64,000 nucleotides of DNA from Chitinophaga sp. Cy-1792 (GCF_011752935.1 NZ_VWWO01000002.1:620001-684000), one strand, 5' to 3'. Shown: positions 1 through 9,983, counted from the stretch's first letter. The notes: a model not told the origin generated them from the letters alone. Program-made: numbers and translations.

Positions 1-658
1 TAAGGAGTGGCTTTTCTGATTTGCTGTCGGATGGCTTGCGCTGCATTTCTGCCAGGGCACTATCTTTTAGCTGATTGAATGCCTGTTTGTTATCCAGGAA
101 GTGCTGCACGATACTATCATCTGGCTGCAATACCAATTTGATATTTCCAATCAGGAAATGATAGTCATCCATGGAAGTCAGCATCTTCAGCGCATTACCG
201 GCCTTGTCTTTTTGTGCGGCATCGATAAGTGTGTCAAGGTAACCTTGCGGCATTTGTTCCAGCTCTTCCAGTTCGGCCTGTAGCATACCTGTCATGGCAA
301 GAGAGTTGATCGCTGCCAGTTTCCAGACAGTATCCTTGCGCATGGTCAGGTAATAGTCGGTAGTTTTGCCATCAGGCAGCAGAACGGTCATATTCACCAG
401 CGCCAGACTATCATGCAGTTCATTTAATAACTTCCATTTAAAGGTAGCTCCGGGGAAATCTTTTGCGCCGGGAACAAGCGTATCTTTTGTGGCAAAGTCT
501 CCTGTAAGATGGCGATGTATATCAGGAGAGGGCTGATGTGCGTAAATCATTTTTGCAACATCCAGTGGGCCGTCGTTTTTGGTGATGATCTGTTTGCAGC
601 TGCAATGCCAGATCAATACAATCAACAGCGCCAAACAGGGTCTGAAGTAATTTTTCAT
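1..658 (-). CDS. Putative lipoprotein, truncated at the window edge
   Basis: The reading frame starts at an ATG read leftwards from 658 and is still open at base 1, so the C-terminus is missing. The N-terminus is a short positive stretch, a hydrophobic run and then two nearby cysteines (WHCSCKQ), which looks like a lipoprotein signal peptide. The rest is hydrophilic and helical, with a run of Glu, Leu and Gln around residues 115-130. I do not recognise a domain. The amino-acid composition and the lack of stops over 219 codons support a real gene. It is divergent from the peptidyl-tRNA hydrolase gene. Export and lipidation are inference from the signal sequence; no function is proposed. Confidence 0.7.
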   Translation of the reverse strand, partial: MKNYFRPCLALLIVLIWHCSCKQIITKNDGPLDVAKMIYAHQPSPDIHRHLTGDFATKDTLVPGAKDFPGATFKWKLLNELHDSLALVNMTVLLPDGKTTDYYLTMRKDTVWKLAAINSLAMTGMLQAELEELEQMPQGYLDTLIDAAQKDKAGNALKMLTSMDDYHFLIGNIKLVLQPDDSIVQHFLDNKQAFNQLKDSALAEMQRKPSDSKSEKPLL

Positions 659-775
659 AGCATATATTAAACGTAATAAAGATACGACTATCTGACGGGT
701 GATGTATCTTGATAATTCTAAAAAAAATTGCTATCTTATGGTGTTAAGATTCAGTTCGTTATAATAATGTGTAGG

Positions 776-783
776 TAGCTTTG
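776..783 (+). promoter_or_regulatory. Candidate -7 promoter box for the peptidyl-tRNA hydrolase gene
   Basis: TAGCTTTG fits the Bacteroidota -7 consensus TAnnTTTG and lies 44 bases before the start codon. No clean TTTG -33 box is seen at the expected spacing, so this is only a partial promoter match. Confidence 0.35.
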
Positions 784-827
784 CCTTGAAGAATATTCCC
801 TAATTTCGTAATAAACCAACAATAGCT

Positions 828-1223
828 ATGGCATCAAAGCATATCAAGCAGGTAATAGTGATGAGGAAGGATCTCAACATGAGAAAAGGAAAAATGATCG
901 CGCAGGGAGCCCATGCCAGTATCGCTTTCCTGACACGGCAGGCCACCATTGAAGGCAACGTTTTACAGACACACCTGCGTAACCCCGAAGAGGTATTGGA
1001 GTGGATGACAGAAGGATTTAAGAAAATTTGTCTGAGCGTCGACTCAGAAGAAGAACTGGACCGTATCTATCAGCAAGCCGTCGACGACGGGCTGGTAGCC
1101 ACGCTGATCACTGATTCCGGGCTGACGGAATTTGGTGGCATCCCTACTAAAACCTGTTGTGCTATCGGCCCCAACAGAAATGAAGATATAGACAGGATTA
1201 CCAAAGACCTGAAACTATTATAG
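828..1223 (+). CDS. pth2: Peptidyl-tRNA hydrolase, archaeal/eukaryotic Pth2 type
   Basis: This enzyme family releases peptides from peptidyl-tRNA that has dropped off ribosomes, in the cytoplasm. The 131-residue protein has the Pth2 N-terminal signature (V-R-KDLNMRKGK, then AQGAHA) and the C-terminal block with D-SG-TEFGG-PTKT followed by a conserved Ile-Gly-Pro. The usual bacterial enzyme is the unrelated Pth1 fold, so this is the archaeal/eukaryotic type in a bacterium. Compared with the roughly 115-residue archaeal enzyme there is a short insert around residues 45-65. The ATG at 828 gives the expected N-terminus directly before the first strand. It stands alone, divergent from the lipoprotein gene and convergent with the histidine kinase. 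Confidence 0.85.
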   Translation: MASKHIKQVIVMRKDLNMRKGKMIAQGAHASIAFLTRQATIEGNVLQTHLRNPEEVLEWMTEGFKKICLSVDSEEELDRIYQQAVDDGLVATLITDSGLTEFGGIPTKTCCAIGPNRNEDIDRITKDLKLL

Positions 1224-1245
1224 TATAGCCGAAAACGTTATCGAA

Positions 1246-3021
1246 TCAATCCTGGCTACTATAAATTTTTTTAGGAAGATGTGTTTGCATGACGGTATGT
1301 AATTCCCTGAAGGATAGCGGCTTTTTAAGATAGGCGAGGACGCCGGCCTTCAGCATTTCCTCGTGATCATTGGTTGTTCCGCTACTGAATGCATCACCCG
1401 AAACAATAATTACAGGTATATCTTCATATCCGGGTATCTGCCGGATTCTGTTTAACATCTCCCTGCCATCCATTACCGGCATATGGGAATCGGAAATGAT
1501 AAGATCAGGTTTTTGCGCGATGGCCGCATCCAGGCCTTCTTGTCCGTTATCGGTAATAACGGCCACAGCACCGGTTTTGCAGACGAACTTCTCAATAATC
1601 TGCTGGTTCATCTGATTATCATCTACAATCAATACCTTCAGCCCTTCAAATTCGAGTTCATTGATTTCTGTTGTAGCGGACGCAGATGGTGGCAATGGTT
1701 GCTCTCTAAAGAGTGGATTGTTTTCCAGCGGCATGGTAAATGCAAAAGTTGTGTACATGCCATCGCAGGTAACACTGATTTTTCCATCCAGGCGTTCAAT
1801 TAGTTTTTTGGTAAGATGAAGACCAATGCCAGTGCCTTCCAGGAAGGTATTTCTTTCCGACTCGAAAGGCATAAAAATCGTACTGATCTTATCCTGACTT
1901 AATATTCCCTGATTACGTACACAGAATGCGGCATGAGTATCCTGGTGATGTGCCGTAATCAATATTTCACTATCTGCGCTGGAGAACTTCACGGCATTGG
2001 ATAACAGATTGTTCAGAATTTTCTTAAACACAATATCATCATAGCAGGCTTCTGTAGTTTCCAGTTGAAAGTCAAGCGATATCTTTAGTTTTCGCAGGTT
2101 GGCCACATATTGATTCATCTGGATACAGGATGTTATACTCTCGCGGAGATTCGCTTTTTCTTTCTTGATTTCATAAAATTTACCTGCTTCTATTCTTTTA
2201 AAATCCAGTACGTTGTCGATAATTTCTTTTGCCAGCAGACTGGATGCCAGCACATTTTTTATCTCCGGCGAAATTTCCTGCATATATGGATCTTCGCTAT
2301 GTTTTTTATGGATCATGTCCAAAAGCTGGGCGGCACCGAACAGGCTGTTAAGCGGGGTACGGATCTCATGGAATGTTTCTCTTAAAAAGGCTGCATTGGC
2401 CTTATTGCTGAGACGTAGCTGGCCAAGTAAGCTATCTATTTCCTTTACAAATACAAACATCACAAAAATGATGAAAAACAGCATCCCGGCGGTGGTGCAT
2501 ATACGCATGATTAATGCACTGGATGGGGCAATGGGTATAGGGTGGATGATCTGAAAGTAATCGTTTGCATGGATCATGACCAGCAATGCAACAACAGCCA
2601 TAATAGAAAATGCGCGCAGGCGCTTATCTGTATATATCAGGAAGAAGCCACAGATAAGAAAAACAATCAGAAAGGCGCCCACCACTTCAACGGGAATAGC
2701 ATTTCCCAGTAAGGTGGTCCAGTAAGCGGCTGAAATATAATGAAGTGCAAACATGCCGCTGTTTGCCAGGTCTTTCCTGCCAGCCTTATTGAATCCAATA
2801 ACTGTCAGCATACCGATGCCTTCCAGCACTAAGGGTATGAGGATATACAGACTATTAACAAGATAATAAAACACACCCCCAAGTATAAATACGAGCATGG
2901 CCGTCCAGCATGCCAGGATGTTAATATACCTGGTGAGCCTTCCTTCCTGCCCGTTTACATCTTCAACCCCTGCAGTTGCTATGTGGTGGAAAAGCGTTTT
3001 TAGATTTTGATACAGACGCAT
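1246..3021 (-). CDS. Hybrid sensor histidine kinase/response regulator, membrane-bound
   Basis: Membrane-bound two-component sensor in which a kinase core is fused to its own receiver. Numbering from the ATG at 3021 (591 residues), the first 195 or so residues hold about six hydrophobic segments. The H-box FHEIRTPLNS follows with phospho-accepting His218, then the N-box (LNNLLSNAVKFS), the G-box (GTGIGLHLTKK) and a C-terminal receiver with the acidic pair in LIVDDN, phospho-acceptor Asp511 (ISDSHMPVMDG) and the conserved Lys in LKKPL. There is no large extracytoplasmic loop, so the signal is probably sensed in or at the membrane. The frame also extends to a TTG at 3081, but the ATG is preferred because those extra 20 residues look non-coding. 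No partner regulator is adjacent, so output probably goes by phosphorelay to a protein elsewhere. Confidence 0.9.
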   Translation of the reverse strand: MRLYQNLKTLFHHIATAGVEDVNGQEGRLTRYINILACWTAMLVFILGGVFYYLVNSLYILIPLVLEGIGMLTVIGFNKAGRKDLANSGMFALHYISAAYWTTLLGNAIPVEVVGAFLIVFLICGFFLIYTDKRLRAFSIMAVVALLVMIHANDYFQIIHPIPIAPSSALIMRICTTAGMLFFIIFVMFVFVKEIDSLLGQLRLSNKANAAFLRETFHEIRTPLNSLFGAAQLLDMIHKKHSEDPYMQEISPEIKNVLASSLLAKEIIDNVLDFKRIEAGKFYEIKKEKANLRESITSCIQMNQYVANLRKLKISLDFQLETTEACYDDIVFKKILNNLLSNAVKFSSADSEILITAHHQDTHAAFCVRNQGILSQDKISTIFMPFESERNTFLEGTGIGLHLTKKLIERLDGKISVTCDGMYTTFAFTMPLENNPLFREQPLPPSASATTEINELEFEGLKVLIVDDNQMNQQIIEKFVCKTGAVAVITDNGQEGLDAAIAQKPDLIISDSHMPVMDGREMLNRIRQIPGYEDIPVIIVSGDAFSSGTTNDHEEMLKAGVLAYLKKPLSFRELHTVMQTHLPKKIYSSQD

Positions 3022-3331
3022 GTGTTTCCGGATTGTGGATGTTTCATGGCTACATTGATATAATAACCCAATATAATTCAATTATAATGTGTTTTTATAT
3101 ATCAAATGTTAATAAGTCTGATAGTTTATTGCTATTTTTTCTACATACCTGGCATTGACGGTTAAAATACGCTATGCCGTTAAGTTGTTAAGGGCCGCAG
3201 TTCCGGTGATGGGTGGGGATGACCGTTTGTCAAATTAACACTTGAATAAGCTCGTTCAATTAAGTATTTTACCGGTCTGTTCCCTGTACCCAAATGCCAG
3301 TATAGGATATAAAAACCAATTTTTACCGCTT
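3022..3331. promoter_or_regulatory. Divergent intergenic region between histidine kinase and first Tricorn-like gene
   Basis: This 310-base AT-rich stretch must hold the promoters of both divergent genes. The last 55 bases (3278-3331) match the leader of the second Tricorn-like gene (6717-6765): both contain TGTTCCCTGTACC, then a TATAGG motif, a T-run and CCGCTT directly before the ATG. I see no clear TAnnTTTG promoter and no further gene here. Confidence 0.5.
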
Positions 3332-6300
3332 ATGAAGAGATTAATACTCGGGTGTGCCGCCTTTTTGCTTGCCACCAGTACCTATGCCCAGGAAAATGCC
3401 CTCTGGCTTAGGAACCCCGCTATCTCCCCGGATGGTAATGCCATTGTTTTCGGGTATAAAGGCGATATCTACCGCGTAGACGCCAAAGGTGGTGTAGCAG
3501 TGCCACTCACCATCCACGAAGCACATGACATGATGCCTGTCTGGAGCCACGATGGTAAATCCATTGCCTTCGCCAGCGACCGTTACGGTAACTTCGACGT
3601 TTTCGTTATGCCGGCAACAGGTGGTACGCCAGTACGCCTTACCACCAACAGCGCCGCGGATTATCCGTACGATTTCACGCCGGATAATAAGCAGGTGCTT
3701 TTCGGTAGCGCAAGAAATGCACCGGCAGCCAGCGTACGCTTCCCGAACCGCATCTTCCGCAATATGTACACCGTGCCGGTAACAGGTGGAAGACCTGTAC
3801 TGCTCAGTGCCGCAGGTGCGGATGTTGCCCACTACAACCAGAATGGCAGCAAAATCATCTTCCAGGACCGTAAAGGCTACGAAGATCCAATGCGTAAACA
3901 CCACGTTTCCGCTGTAACCCGCGATATATGGGTGATGGACGTGGCCAAAGGTACCTATCAGCAGGTATCGGGTTATGTTGGGGAAGACAGAGATCCTGTA
4001 TTCGGCGCCAACGATGACATCTACTACCTCAGCGAAAACGGCGGTATCTCTCAGAACCTCTTCAAAGGCTCCCTGAAAGATAAAAGCAAAATGACGCAGC
4101 TGACCAGCTTCAAAGATAATCCCGTACGTGGACTGTCTAAATCTGATAACAATACTTTCTGCTTTACCTATAACGGTGAAATATATACGCTGAAAGAAGG
4201 CGAAAAACCTCGCAAAGTAGGCGTACAGGTAATGAACGATGGCCGTGAAGGTGTCGTGAAAAATATGCCTGTTGCCGGCAATACCACCGAATTTGCCATC
4301 AGCCCCGATGGTAAACAGATGGCTTTTGTAGCCAGAGGTGAGGTGTATGTTTCCAGCACAGACGGTAACATGACCAAACGTATTACCAATACACCGCAGC
4401 AGGAAAGAATGATTGCCTGGTCGCCGGATGGTAAAAAGCTGATCTATGCCGCAGAACGTAACGGTAACTGGGATATCTACCAGACTACGGTTGTACGCAG
4501 TGAAGAGCCGTATTTCTTCAATGCAACCCTGCTGAAGGAAGAACCAGTGATCGCTACTTCCGCAGAAGAATTTGAACCAGTGTTCTCTCCTGATGGTAAA
4601 GAAATTGCCTACGTGGAAGACCGTAATATCCTGAAGGTTTTCAATATCGCCAGCGGTAAATCCAGGACTATCCTGCCCGAAGGACATAACCATTCCTATG
4701 CTGATGGTGACTGGTCTTTCGCCTGGAGTCCGGACAGCAAATGGCTGGTTGTCGATGACGAGAAAAATTACTTCGGTGCTTCCAATGCTGCCATCATTCC
4801 TGCTGACGGAAAAGGCAGCGCCTTCTATCCGGTCAACAGTGGCTTCGGTGAAGGTGATGCAAGATGGTCTGCCGATGGTAAAGTAATGACCTGGGCCAGC
4901 GCCCGCGAAGGCCGTAAGTCTCTTGCCAAACAAGGTAGCCGTGAGGTAGATATCTTCGCGGTATTCTTCGACCAGGAAGCATACGATAAATTTAAACTGT
5001 CCAAAGACGAGTTCAGTCTGCTCAAAGATGGCAGCGAGGCCAAACCGGCTAAAGACTCTGCAAATAAGTCTAAAGACAGCGCAGCTGCTAAAAAGCCATT
5101 CACGCCTGATTTCAACAACCTGGATAATCGTCGGGTGAAACTCACGATCAATAGCTCTTCTATCAGCGACTATGCAGTGAATAAAGATCTCAGCAAAGTA
5201 TTCTATACGGCTGCTTTTGAAAAGGGATACGATCTCTGGGTTACTGAACCAAGAACCGGTGAAACCAAAATCCTGGCAAAACTGGGTGGCTCTCCTGGTA
5301 GTTTAAGCCTGAGCAAAGACGGCAATACTATTTTTGTGAGTAATCGCGGTAGTGTGGTGAAAGTGGATGCAGCTTCCGGCAAGGTTACGCCGATCAGCAA
5401 CAACACAGAAATGGCGCTGGACCTGGCTAAAGAACGCGAATACATCTACTGGCACGCATGGAAACAGGTGAAAGAGAAATTCTATGATCCTAAACTCCAC
5501 GGCGTTGACTGGAAAATGTATGGCGATAACTACGCCCGTTTCCTCCCGTATATTAGCAATAACTATGATTTTGAGGAATTGCTGGGCGAGCTGCTGGGTG
5601 AACTGAATGCTTCCCATACTGGTGGCCGTTATGGGGCGATGATTCCTAATGGTGATATTACTGCCAGTCTTGGCCTGCTCTACGATGAAACCAGCAATGG
5701 CGACGGTCTGAAAGTGGATGAGATAATTGCCGGTGGTCCGCTGGATAAATCTTCCAGCAAACTGAAAAAAGGTAATATCATTGAGAAAATCGATGGCCTG
5801 GCTATCACAGCCAGTGCAGACTGGTCTGCACTGCTGAACCGTAAAGCCGGCAGCTATGTGCTGTTGAGCATTTATGATCCTGCTACCAAACAACGTTGGG
5901 ACGAAACCGTTAAGCCTATCACCGTAGGTGAGGAGTCTGGCCTGATGTACAAACGTTGGGTAAACATGATGTCGAAGATGGTTGATAAACTGAGTGGTGG
6001 TAAAGTGGGCTATGTGCATGTACAAGGCATGAACGACGCCAGCTATCGTTCTGTTTACGATGAGGTGAATGGTAAAAATCAAGGTAAGAAAGCACTGATC
6101 GTAGATACCCGTTTCAATGGTGGCGGCTGGCTGCATGATGATCTGTACAGCTTCCTCAGCGGCAAGAAATACCTGGAGTTTGCACCACAGGGCAACCGCC
6201 TGAATGGTGGTGAGCCAGTGGGTGTATGGCAGGGTGTTAGCTGTGTGCTGATGAGCGAAAGTAATTACAGTGATGCCTTTATCTTCCCTTATGTATATAA

Positions 6301-6556
6301 ACAGGGGCACCTGGGTAAACTGATCGGTATGCCCGTTGCGGGTACTGGTACGGCTGTATGGTGGGAAACACAGATAGATCCGTCGCTGATATTCGGTATT
6401 CCGATGATAGCTACTATCGGTAAGGAAAACCGTCCTACGGAAAACTTACAGGTAGAACCGGATATCCGTGTTCCACTGGCTTACGAAGAATTCCTCGCGG
6501 GTAAAGATGCCCAGCTGGAAGCTGCAGTGAAGGAAATGCTGGAAGAAATCAAATAA
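3332..6556 (+). CDS. Tricorn-like S41 protease, exported, copy 1
   Basis: Large peptidase related to archaeal Tricorn protease, which trims oligopeptides. Residues 1-20 form a signal peptide ending in TYAQ, so the mature protein is periplasmic or outside. Repeated SPDGK motifs mark two WD40-like (PD40) propellers over about residues 20-560; a helical C1-like region, a PDZ domain (about 790-880) and the S41 catalytic domain follow. The catalytic residues of Tricorn are all identifiable: Ser761-His762 (NASHTG), nucleophile Ser980 (NYSDAF) and Glu1037 (TENLQ). Their spacing (218 and 57) nearly equals that in Tricorn (S745/H746, S965, E1023). The ATG at 3332 is chosen because it begins the signal peptide; an upstream TTG at 3242 would add 30 unlikely residues. 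A close paralogue lies immediately downstream. Confidence 0.93.
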   Translation: MKRLILGCAAFLLATSTYAQENALWLRNPAISPDGNAIVFGYKGDIYRVDAKGGVAVPLTIHEAHDMMPVWSHDGKSIAFASDRYGNFDVFVMPATGGTPVRLTTNSAADYPYDFTPDNKQVLFGSARNAPAASVRFPNRIFRNMYTVPVTGGRPVLLSAAGADVAHYNQNGSKIIFQDRKGYEDPMRKHHVSAVTRDIWVMDVAKGTYQQVSGYVGEDRDPVFGANDDIYYLSENGGISQNLFKGSLKDKSKMTQLTSFKDNPVRGLSKSDNNTFCFTYNGEIYTLKEGEKPRKVGVQVMNDGREGVVKNMPVAGNTTEFAISPDGKQMAFVARGEVYVSSTDGNMTKRITNTPQQERMIAWSPDGKKLIYAAERNGNWDIYQTTVVRSEEPYFFNATLLKEEPVIATSAEEFEPVFSPDGKEIAYVEDRNILKVFNIASGKSRTILPEGHNHSYADGDWSFAWSPDSKWLVVDDEKNYFGASNAAIIPADGKGSAFYPVNSGFGEGDARWSADGKVMTWASAREGRKSLAKQGSREVDIFAVFFDQEAYDKFKLSKDEFSLLKDGSEAKPAKDSANKSKDSAAAKKPFTPDFNNLDNRRVKLTINSSSISDYAVNKDLSKVFYTAAFEKGYDLWVTEPRTGETKILAKLGGSPGSLSLSKDGNTIFVSNRGSVVKVDAASGKVTPISNNTEMALDLAKEREYIYWHAWKQVKEKFYDPKLHGVDWKMYGDNYARFLPYISNNYDFEELLGELLGELNASHTGGRYGAMIPNGDITASLGLLYDETSNGDGLKVDEIIAGGPLDKSSSKLKKGNIIEKIDGLAITASADWSALLNRKAGSYVLLSIYDPATKQRWDETVKPITVGEESGLMYKRWVNMMSKMVDKLSGGKVGYVHVQGMNDASYRSVYDEVNGKNQGKKALIVDTRFNGGGWLHDDLYSFLSGKKYLEFAPQGNRLNGGEPVGVWQGVSCVLMSESNYSDAFIFPYVYKQGHLGKLIGMPVAGTGTAVWWETQIDPSLIFGIPMIATIGKENRPTENLQVEPDIRVPLAYEEFLAGKDAQLEAAVKEMLEEIK

Positions 6557-6575
6557 GCACCTAAGCTTGAATTAT

Positions 6576-6626
6576 AACAGGGGCTGCCTTCTACTCAGTA
6601 GAGCGCAGCCCCTGTTTTGTTTTTTT
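6576..6626 (+). terminator. Intrinsic terminator after Tricorn-like copy 1
   Basis: A 12-base-pair perfect stem (6576-6587 with 6605-6616, AACAGGGGCTGC) is followed by a T-rich tail. The loop holds a small secondary hairpin (CTACTCAGTAG). It implies that the two tandem protease genes are transcribed separately, in line with the repeated leader before copy 2. Confidence 0.85.
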
Positions 6627-6765
6627 AATTAGTTAGAAAGAGAGAGGATGTTTTCCCTTGTTTTTTGTCGCAATGGCCCCCCATAGGAATCTAAATAATT
6701 ATATAATTTTCGGCCCTGTTCCCTGTACCGGATGTATAGGGTAAAACCCAATTTTTTTTCCGCTT

Positions 6766-9700
6766 ATGAAGAGAATCGTTCTCGGGTGCGCTGCCTTGTT
6801 ACTGGCCACCACAACCTATGCCCAGGAGAATGCCCGCTGGCTTAGGAATCCCGCAATCTCCCCGGATGGTAAAACTATCTTATTTGGTTACAAAGGTGAT
6901 ATCTACCGTGTGGATACTAAAGGTGGAGTAGCTGTTCCGCTTACCATCCATGAGGCACATGATATGATGCCCATATGGAGCCATGATGGTAAATCTATCG
7001 CCTTTGCCAGCGACCGCTATGGTAATTTTGATGTGTTCGTAATGCCCGCAACGGGCGGCACACCGGCAAGACTCACCACTAACAGTGCCGCTGATTATCC
7101 TTATGATTTTTCACCGGATAATAAGCAGGTGCTTTTCGGTAGCATCCGGAACGCTCCGGCAGCCAGCATCCGGTTCCCTTTCCGCTTTTTCCGTAATATG
7201 TATACCGTGCCGGTAACAGGGGGAAAACCTGTATTAGTCAGCGCTGCAAGTGCCGATGCGGCTCATTATAACCAGAACGGCAGCAGGATCATCTTCCAGG
7301 ACAGAAAAGGCTTTGAAGACCCCATGCGCAAACACCACGTATCATCTATCACCCGCGATATATGGGTAATGGATGTAGCCAAAGGCTCCTATCAGCAGGT
7401 ATCTGGTTATATTGGGGAAGACAAAGAGCCGTTATTCGGTGCAAACGATGATATCTACTACCTCAGCGAAAACGGTGGGATCTCTCAGAACCTCTTCAAA
7501 GGCACGCTCACAGATAAAAGCAACATGAAGCAACTCACCAGCTTCACGAATCATCCGGTACGCGGACTGTCAAAATCCGACAAGAATATCTTTTGTTTTA
7601 CTTATAACGGTGATATATATACGCTGAAAGAAGGTGAGCAACCGCAGCTGGTAAAGGTGCAGGTAATGAACGATGGCCGCGAAGCGGTAGTGAAAAATAT
7701 ACCTGTTAGCGGCAACATCACAGAATTTGCCATCAGCCCGGATGGTAAACAGATGGCCTTCGTTGCAAGAGGAGAGGTGTATGTTTCAGGTACTACGGGT
7801 AACATGACCAAACGCATTACCAATACGCCGCAACAGGAAAGGTCGGTGGCCTGGTCGCCGGATGGTAAAAAACTGATTTATGCCGCTGAACGAAACGGTA
7901 ACTGGGATATCTATCAGTCTACAGTAGTTCGTAGTGAAGAGCCTTACTTCTTTAACGCCACACTGCTCAAAGAAGAGCCTATCATCGCTACCGATGCGGA
8001 AGAATTTCAACCCGCTTTCTCTCCGGATGGTAAAGAAATTGCGTATATCGAAAACCGCAATATCCTGAAGGTATTCAATATTGCCAGCGGTAAATCGTGG
8101 ACAATTCTCCCGGAAGGGCATAACCATTCCTATGAAGATGGCGACTGGAGCTATGCCTGGAGCCCCGACAGCAAATGGATCGTTACGGATGATCAGAAAA
8201 ATTACTATGATGGCTGCAATGCTGCCATCATCCCCGCCGATGGGAAAGCCACTGCTTTCTATCCCATCAACAGCGGTTTCGGTGAACACCATTCAAAATG
8301 GTCTGATGATGGCAAGGTAATGACCTGGACAAGCAGCCGCGAAGGCCGTAAATCACTGGATAAAGATACAGACCATGAGCAGGACATCTTCGCCGTATTC
8401 TTTGATCAGGAAGCTTACGATAAATTTAAGCTCACCAAAAATGAATTCAGTCTGCTGAAAGACAGCGGTGATATTAAACCGGCTAAAGATGTTGACATAG
8501 CTAAAAAGTCTGTCATACCTGATTTTACCGACCTGGAAAATCGCCAGGTAAAACTTACGGTCAACAGCGCTTCTATCAGTGATTATGTCGTAAATAAGGA
8601 TCTCAGCAAAATTTACTATACCGCTGCTTTTGAAAAAGGTTACGATCTCTGGGTGACCATACCACGAACCGGTGAAACCAAAATCCTGGCTAAACTGGGA
8701 AGTACGGAAGGTAAACTCAGTCTGAGCAACGATGGCAACGCCATATTTCTGAGCAATGGCGGTAGTGTGGTGAGTATAGATGTTGCTTCCGGTACAGTAA
8801 CACCTGTCAGCGACAAAACAGAAATGGCGCTGGATCTCGCTAAAGAGCGTGAATTTATTTACTGGCATGCATGGAAGCTGGTGAAAGATAAATTCTATGA
8901 TCCTGCCCTTCATGGGGTAGACTGGAAAATGTATGGTGATAATTATGCCAGCTTTCTGCCTTATATCAGCAATAACTATGATTTCGAAGAGCTGTTGAGT
9001 GAGCTGTTGGGTGAACTGAATGCTTCCCATACAGGTGCGCAGTATAGCCCCGAAATTCCGAATGGAGACGTAACTGGCTGTCTGGGCCTGCTTTATGATG
9101 AAACCAATGCCGGCGACGGCCTGAAGGTGGATGAGGTAATTGCCGGTGGCCCGCTGGGTAAATCTTCCGCTAAACTAAAACCAGGGAATATTATTGAAAA
9201 AATTGATGGTCATGCGATTACTGCAAAAGACGACTGGTCGGCCTTTCTTAACCAGAAAGCGGGCCGCCAGGTGCTGCTAGGTATTTATGATCCTGCCAGC
9301 AAACAACGTTGGGAAGAAACCGTTAAACCTATCACTGCAAAACAGGAGTCTGCCCTGCTATATAAACGCTGGGTGGCCAGGATGACAAAGATGGTAGATC
9401 AGCTAAGTGATGGTAAGGTGGGCTATGTACATATTAGAAACATGACTGACGCTGGTTTCCGCACCGTTTACGAAAAGGCATTGGGGAAATATAAAGATAG
9501 AAAGGCGCTGATCGTAGATACCCGTTTCAACACTGGCGGTATGTTGCACGATGAACTATGCTCCTTCCTCAGTGGCAAGAAATACCTGGAGTTTGCGCCA
9601 CAGGGTAATCGTTTGAGTGGTGGTGAGCCAATGGGAGTATGGCAGGGCGTTTCCTGTGTGCTGATGAGCGAAGCGAATTACAGTGATGCTGCGGTGTTTC

Positions 9701-9969
9701 CATATGTATATAAACAAAGGCAGCTGGGTAAACTGATCGGTATGCCGGTAGCAGGTACGGGGACGGCTGTATGGTGGGAACCGCAGATAGACCCTACGCT
9801 GATCTTCGGTGTTCCGGCTATAGGCATTATAGGTAAGGAAAACAGGCCTATTGAGAACTTGCAGGTAGAACCGGATATACGTGTACCATTGCCTTTTGAA
9901 GAATTTCTTGTGGGTAAAGATGCGCAGCTGGAAGCAGCAGTTAAGGAGATGTTAGCAGCAATCAAATAG
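6766..9969 (+). CDS. Tricorn-like S41 protease, exported, copy 2
   Basis: This 1067-residue paralogue of the preceding protease is collinear with it over its whole length and most residues are identical by eye. It has the same signal peptide (ends in TYAQ), WD40-like SPDGK repeats, C1/PDZ region and S41 domain. The catalytic set is intact: Ser754-His755, nucleophile Ser973 and Glu1030. The linker between propeller and C1 region (about residues 570-590) is shorter than in copy 1 and lacks its Lys/Ser/Ala-rich run. The start ATG at 6766 is fixed by the signal peptide and by the leader shared with copy 1. Divergence is concentrated in the linker and in scattered surface positions, suggesting an older tandem duplication kept under selection; different peptide preference is possible but not shown. 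Confidence 0.93.
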   Translation: MKRIVLGCAALLLATTTYAQENARWLRNPAISPDGKTILFGYKGDIYRVDTKGGVAVPLTIHEAHDMMPIWSHDGKSIAFASDRYGNFDVFVMPATGGTPARLTTNSAADYPYDFSPDNKQVLFGSIRNAPAASIRFPFRFFRNMYTVPVTGGKPVLVSAASADAAHYNQNGSRIIFQDRKGFEDPMRKHHVSSITRDIWVMDVAKGSYQQVSGYIGEDKEPLFGANDDIYYLSENGGISQNLFKGTLTDKSNMKQLTSFTNHPVRGLSKSDKNIFCFTYNGDIYTLKEGEQPQLVKVQVMNDGREAVVKNIPVSGNITEFAISPDGKQMAFVARGEVYVSGTTGNMTKRITNTPQQERSVAWSPDGKKLIYAAERNGNWDIYQSTVVRSEEPYFFNATLLKEEPIIATDAEEFQPAFSPDGKEIAYIENRNILKVFNIASGKSWTILPEGHNHSYEDGDWSYAWSPDSKWIVTDDQKNYYDGCNAAIIPADGKATAFYPINSGFGEHHSKWSDDGKVMTWTSSREGRKSLDKDTDHEQDIFAVFFDQEAYDKFKLTKNEFSLLKDSGDIKPAKDVDIAKKSVIPDFTDLENRQVKLTVNSASISDYVVNKDLSKIYYTAAFEKGYDLWVTIPRTGETKILAKLGSTEGKLSLSNDGNAIFLSNGGSVVSIDVASGTVTPVSDKTEMALDLAKEREFIYWHAWKLVKDKFYDPALHGVDWKMYGDNYASFLPYISNNYDFEELLSELLGELNASHTGAQYSPEIPNGDVTGCLGLLYDETNAGDGLKVDEVIAGGPLGKSSAKLKPGNIIEKIDGHAITAKDDWSAFLNQKAGRQVLLGIYDPASKQRWEETVKPITAKQESALLYKRWVARMTKMVDQLSDGKVGYVHIRNMTDAGFRTVYEKALGKYKDRKALIVDTRFNTGGMLHDELCSFLSGKKYLEFAPQGNRLSGGEPMGVWQGVSCVLMSEANYSDAAVFPYVYKQRQLGKLIGMPVAGTGTAVWWEPQIDPTLIFGVPAIGIIGKENRPIENLQVEPDIRVPLPFEEFLVGKDAQLEAAVKEMLAAIK

Positions 9970-9983
9970 GCTTGAAATATACG

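Noticed and set aside
3341..4933. Long open frame of 530 codons on the minus strand inside Tricorn-like copy 1
   Set aside because: It is antisense to a clear protease with full catalytic residues, and its protein is rich in Phe, Ile and His with no known domain. The paralogue has a similar but shorter shadow.
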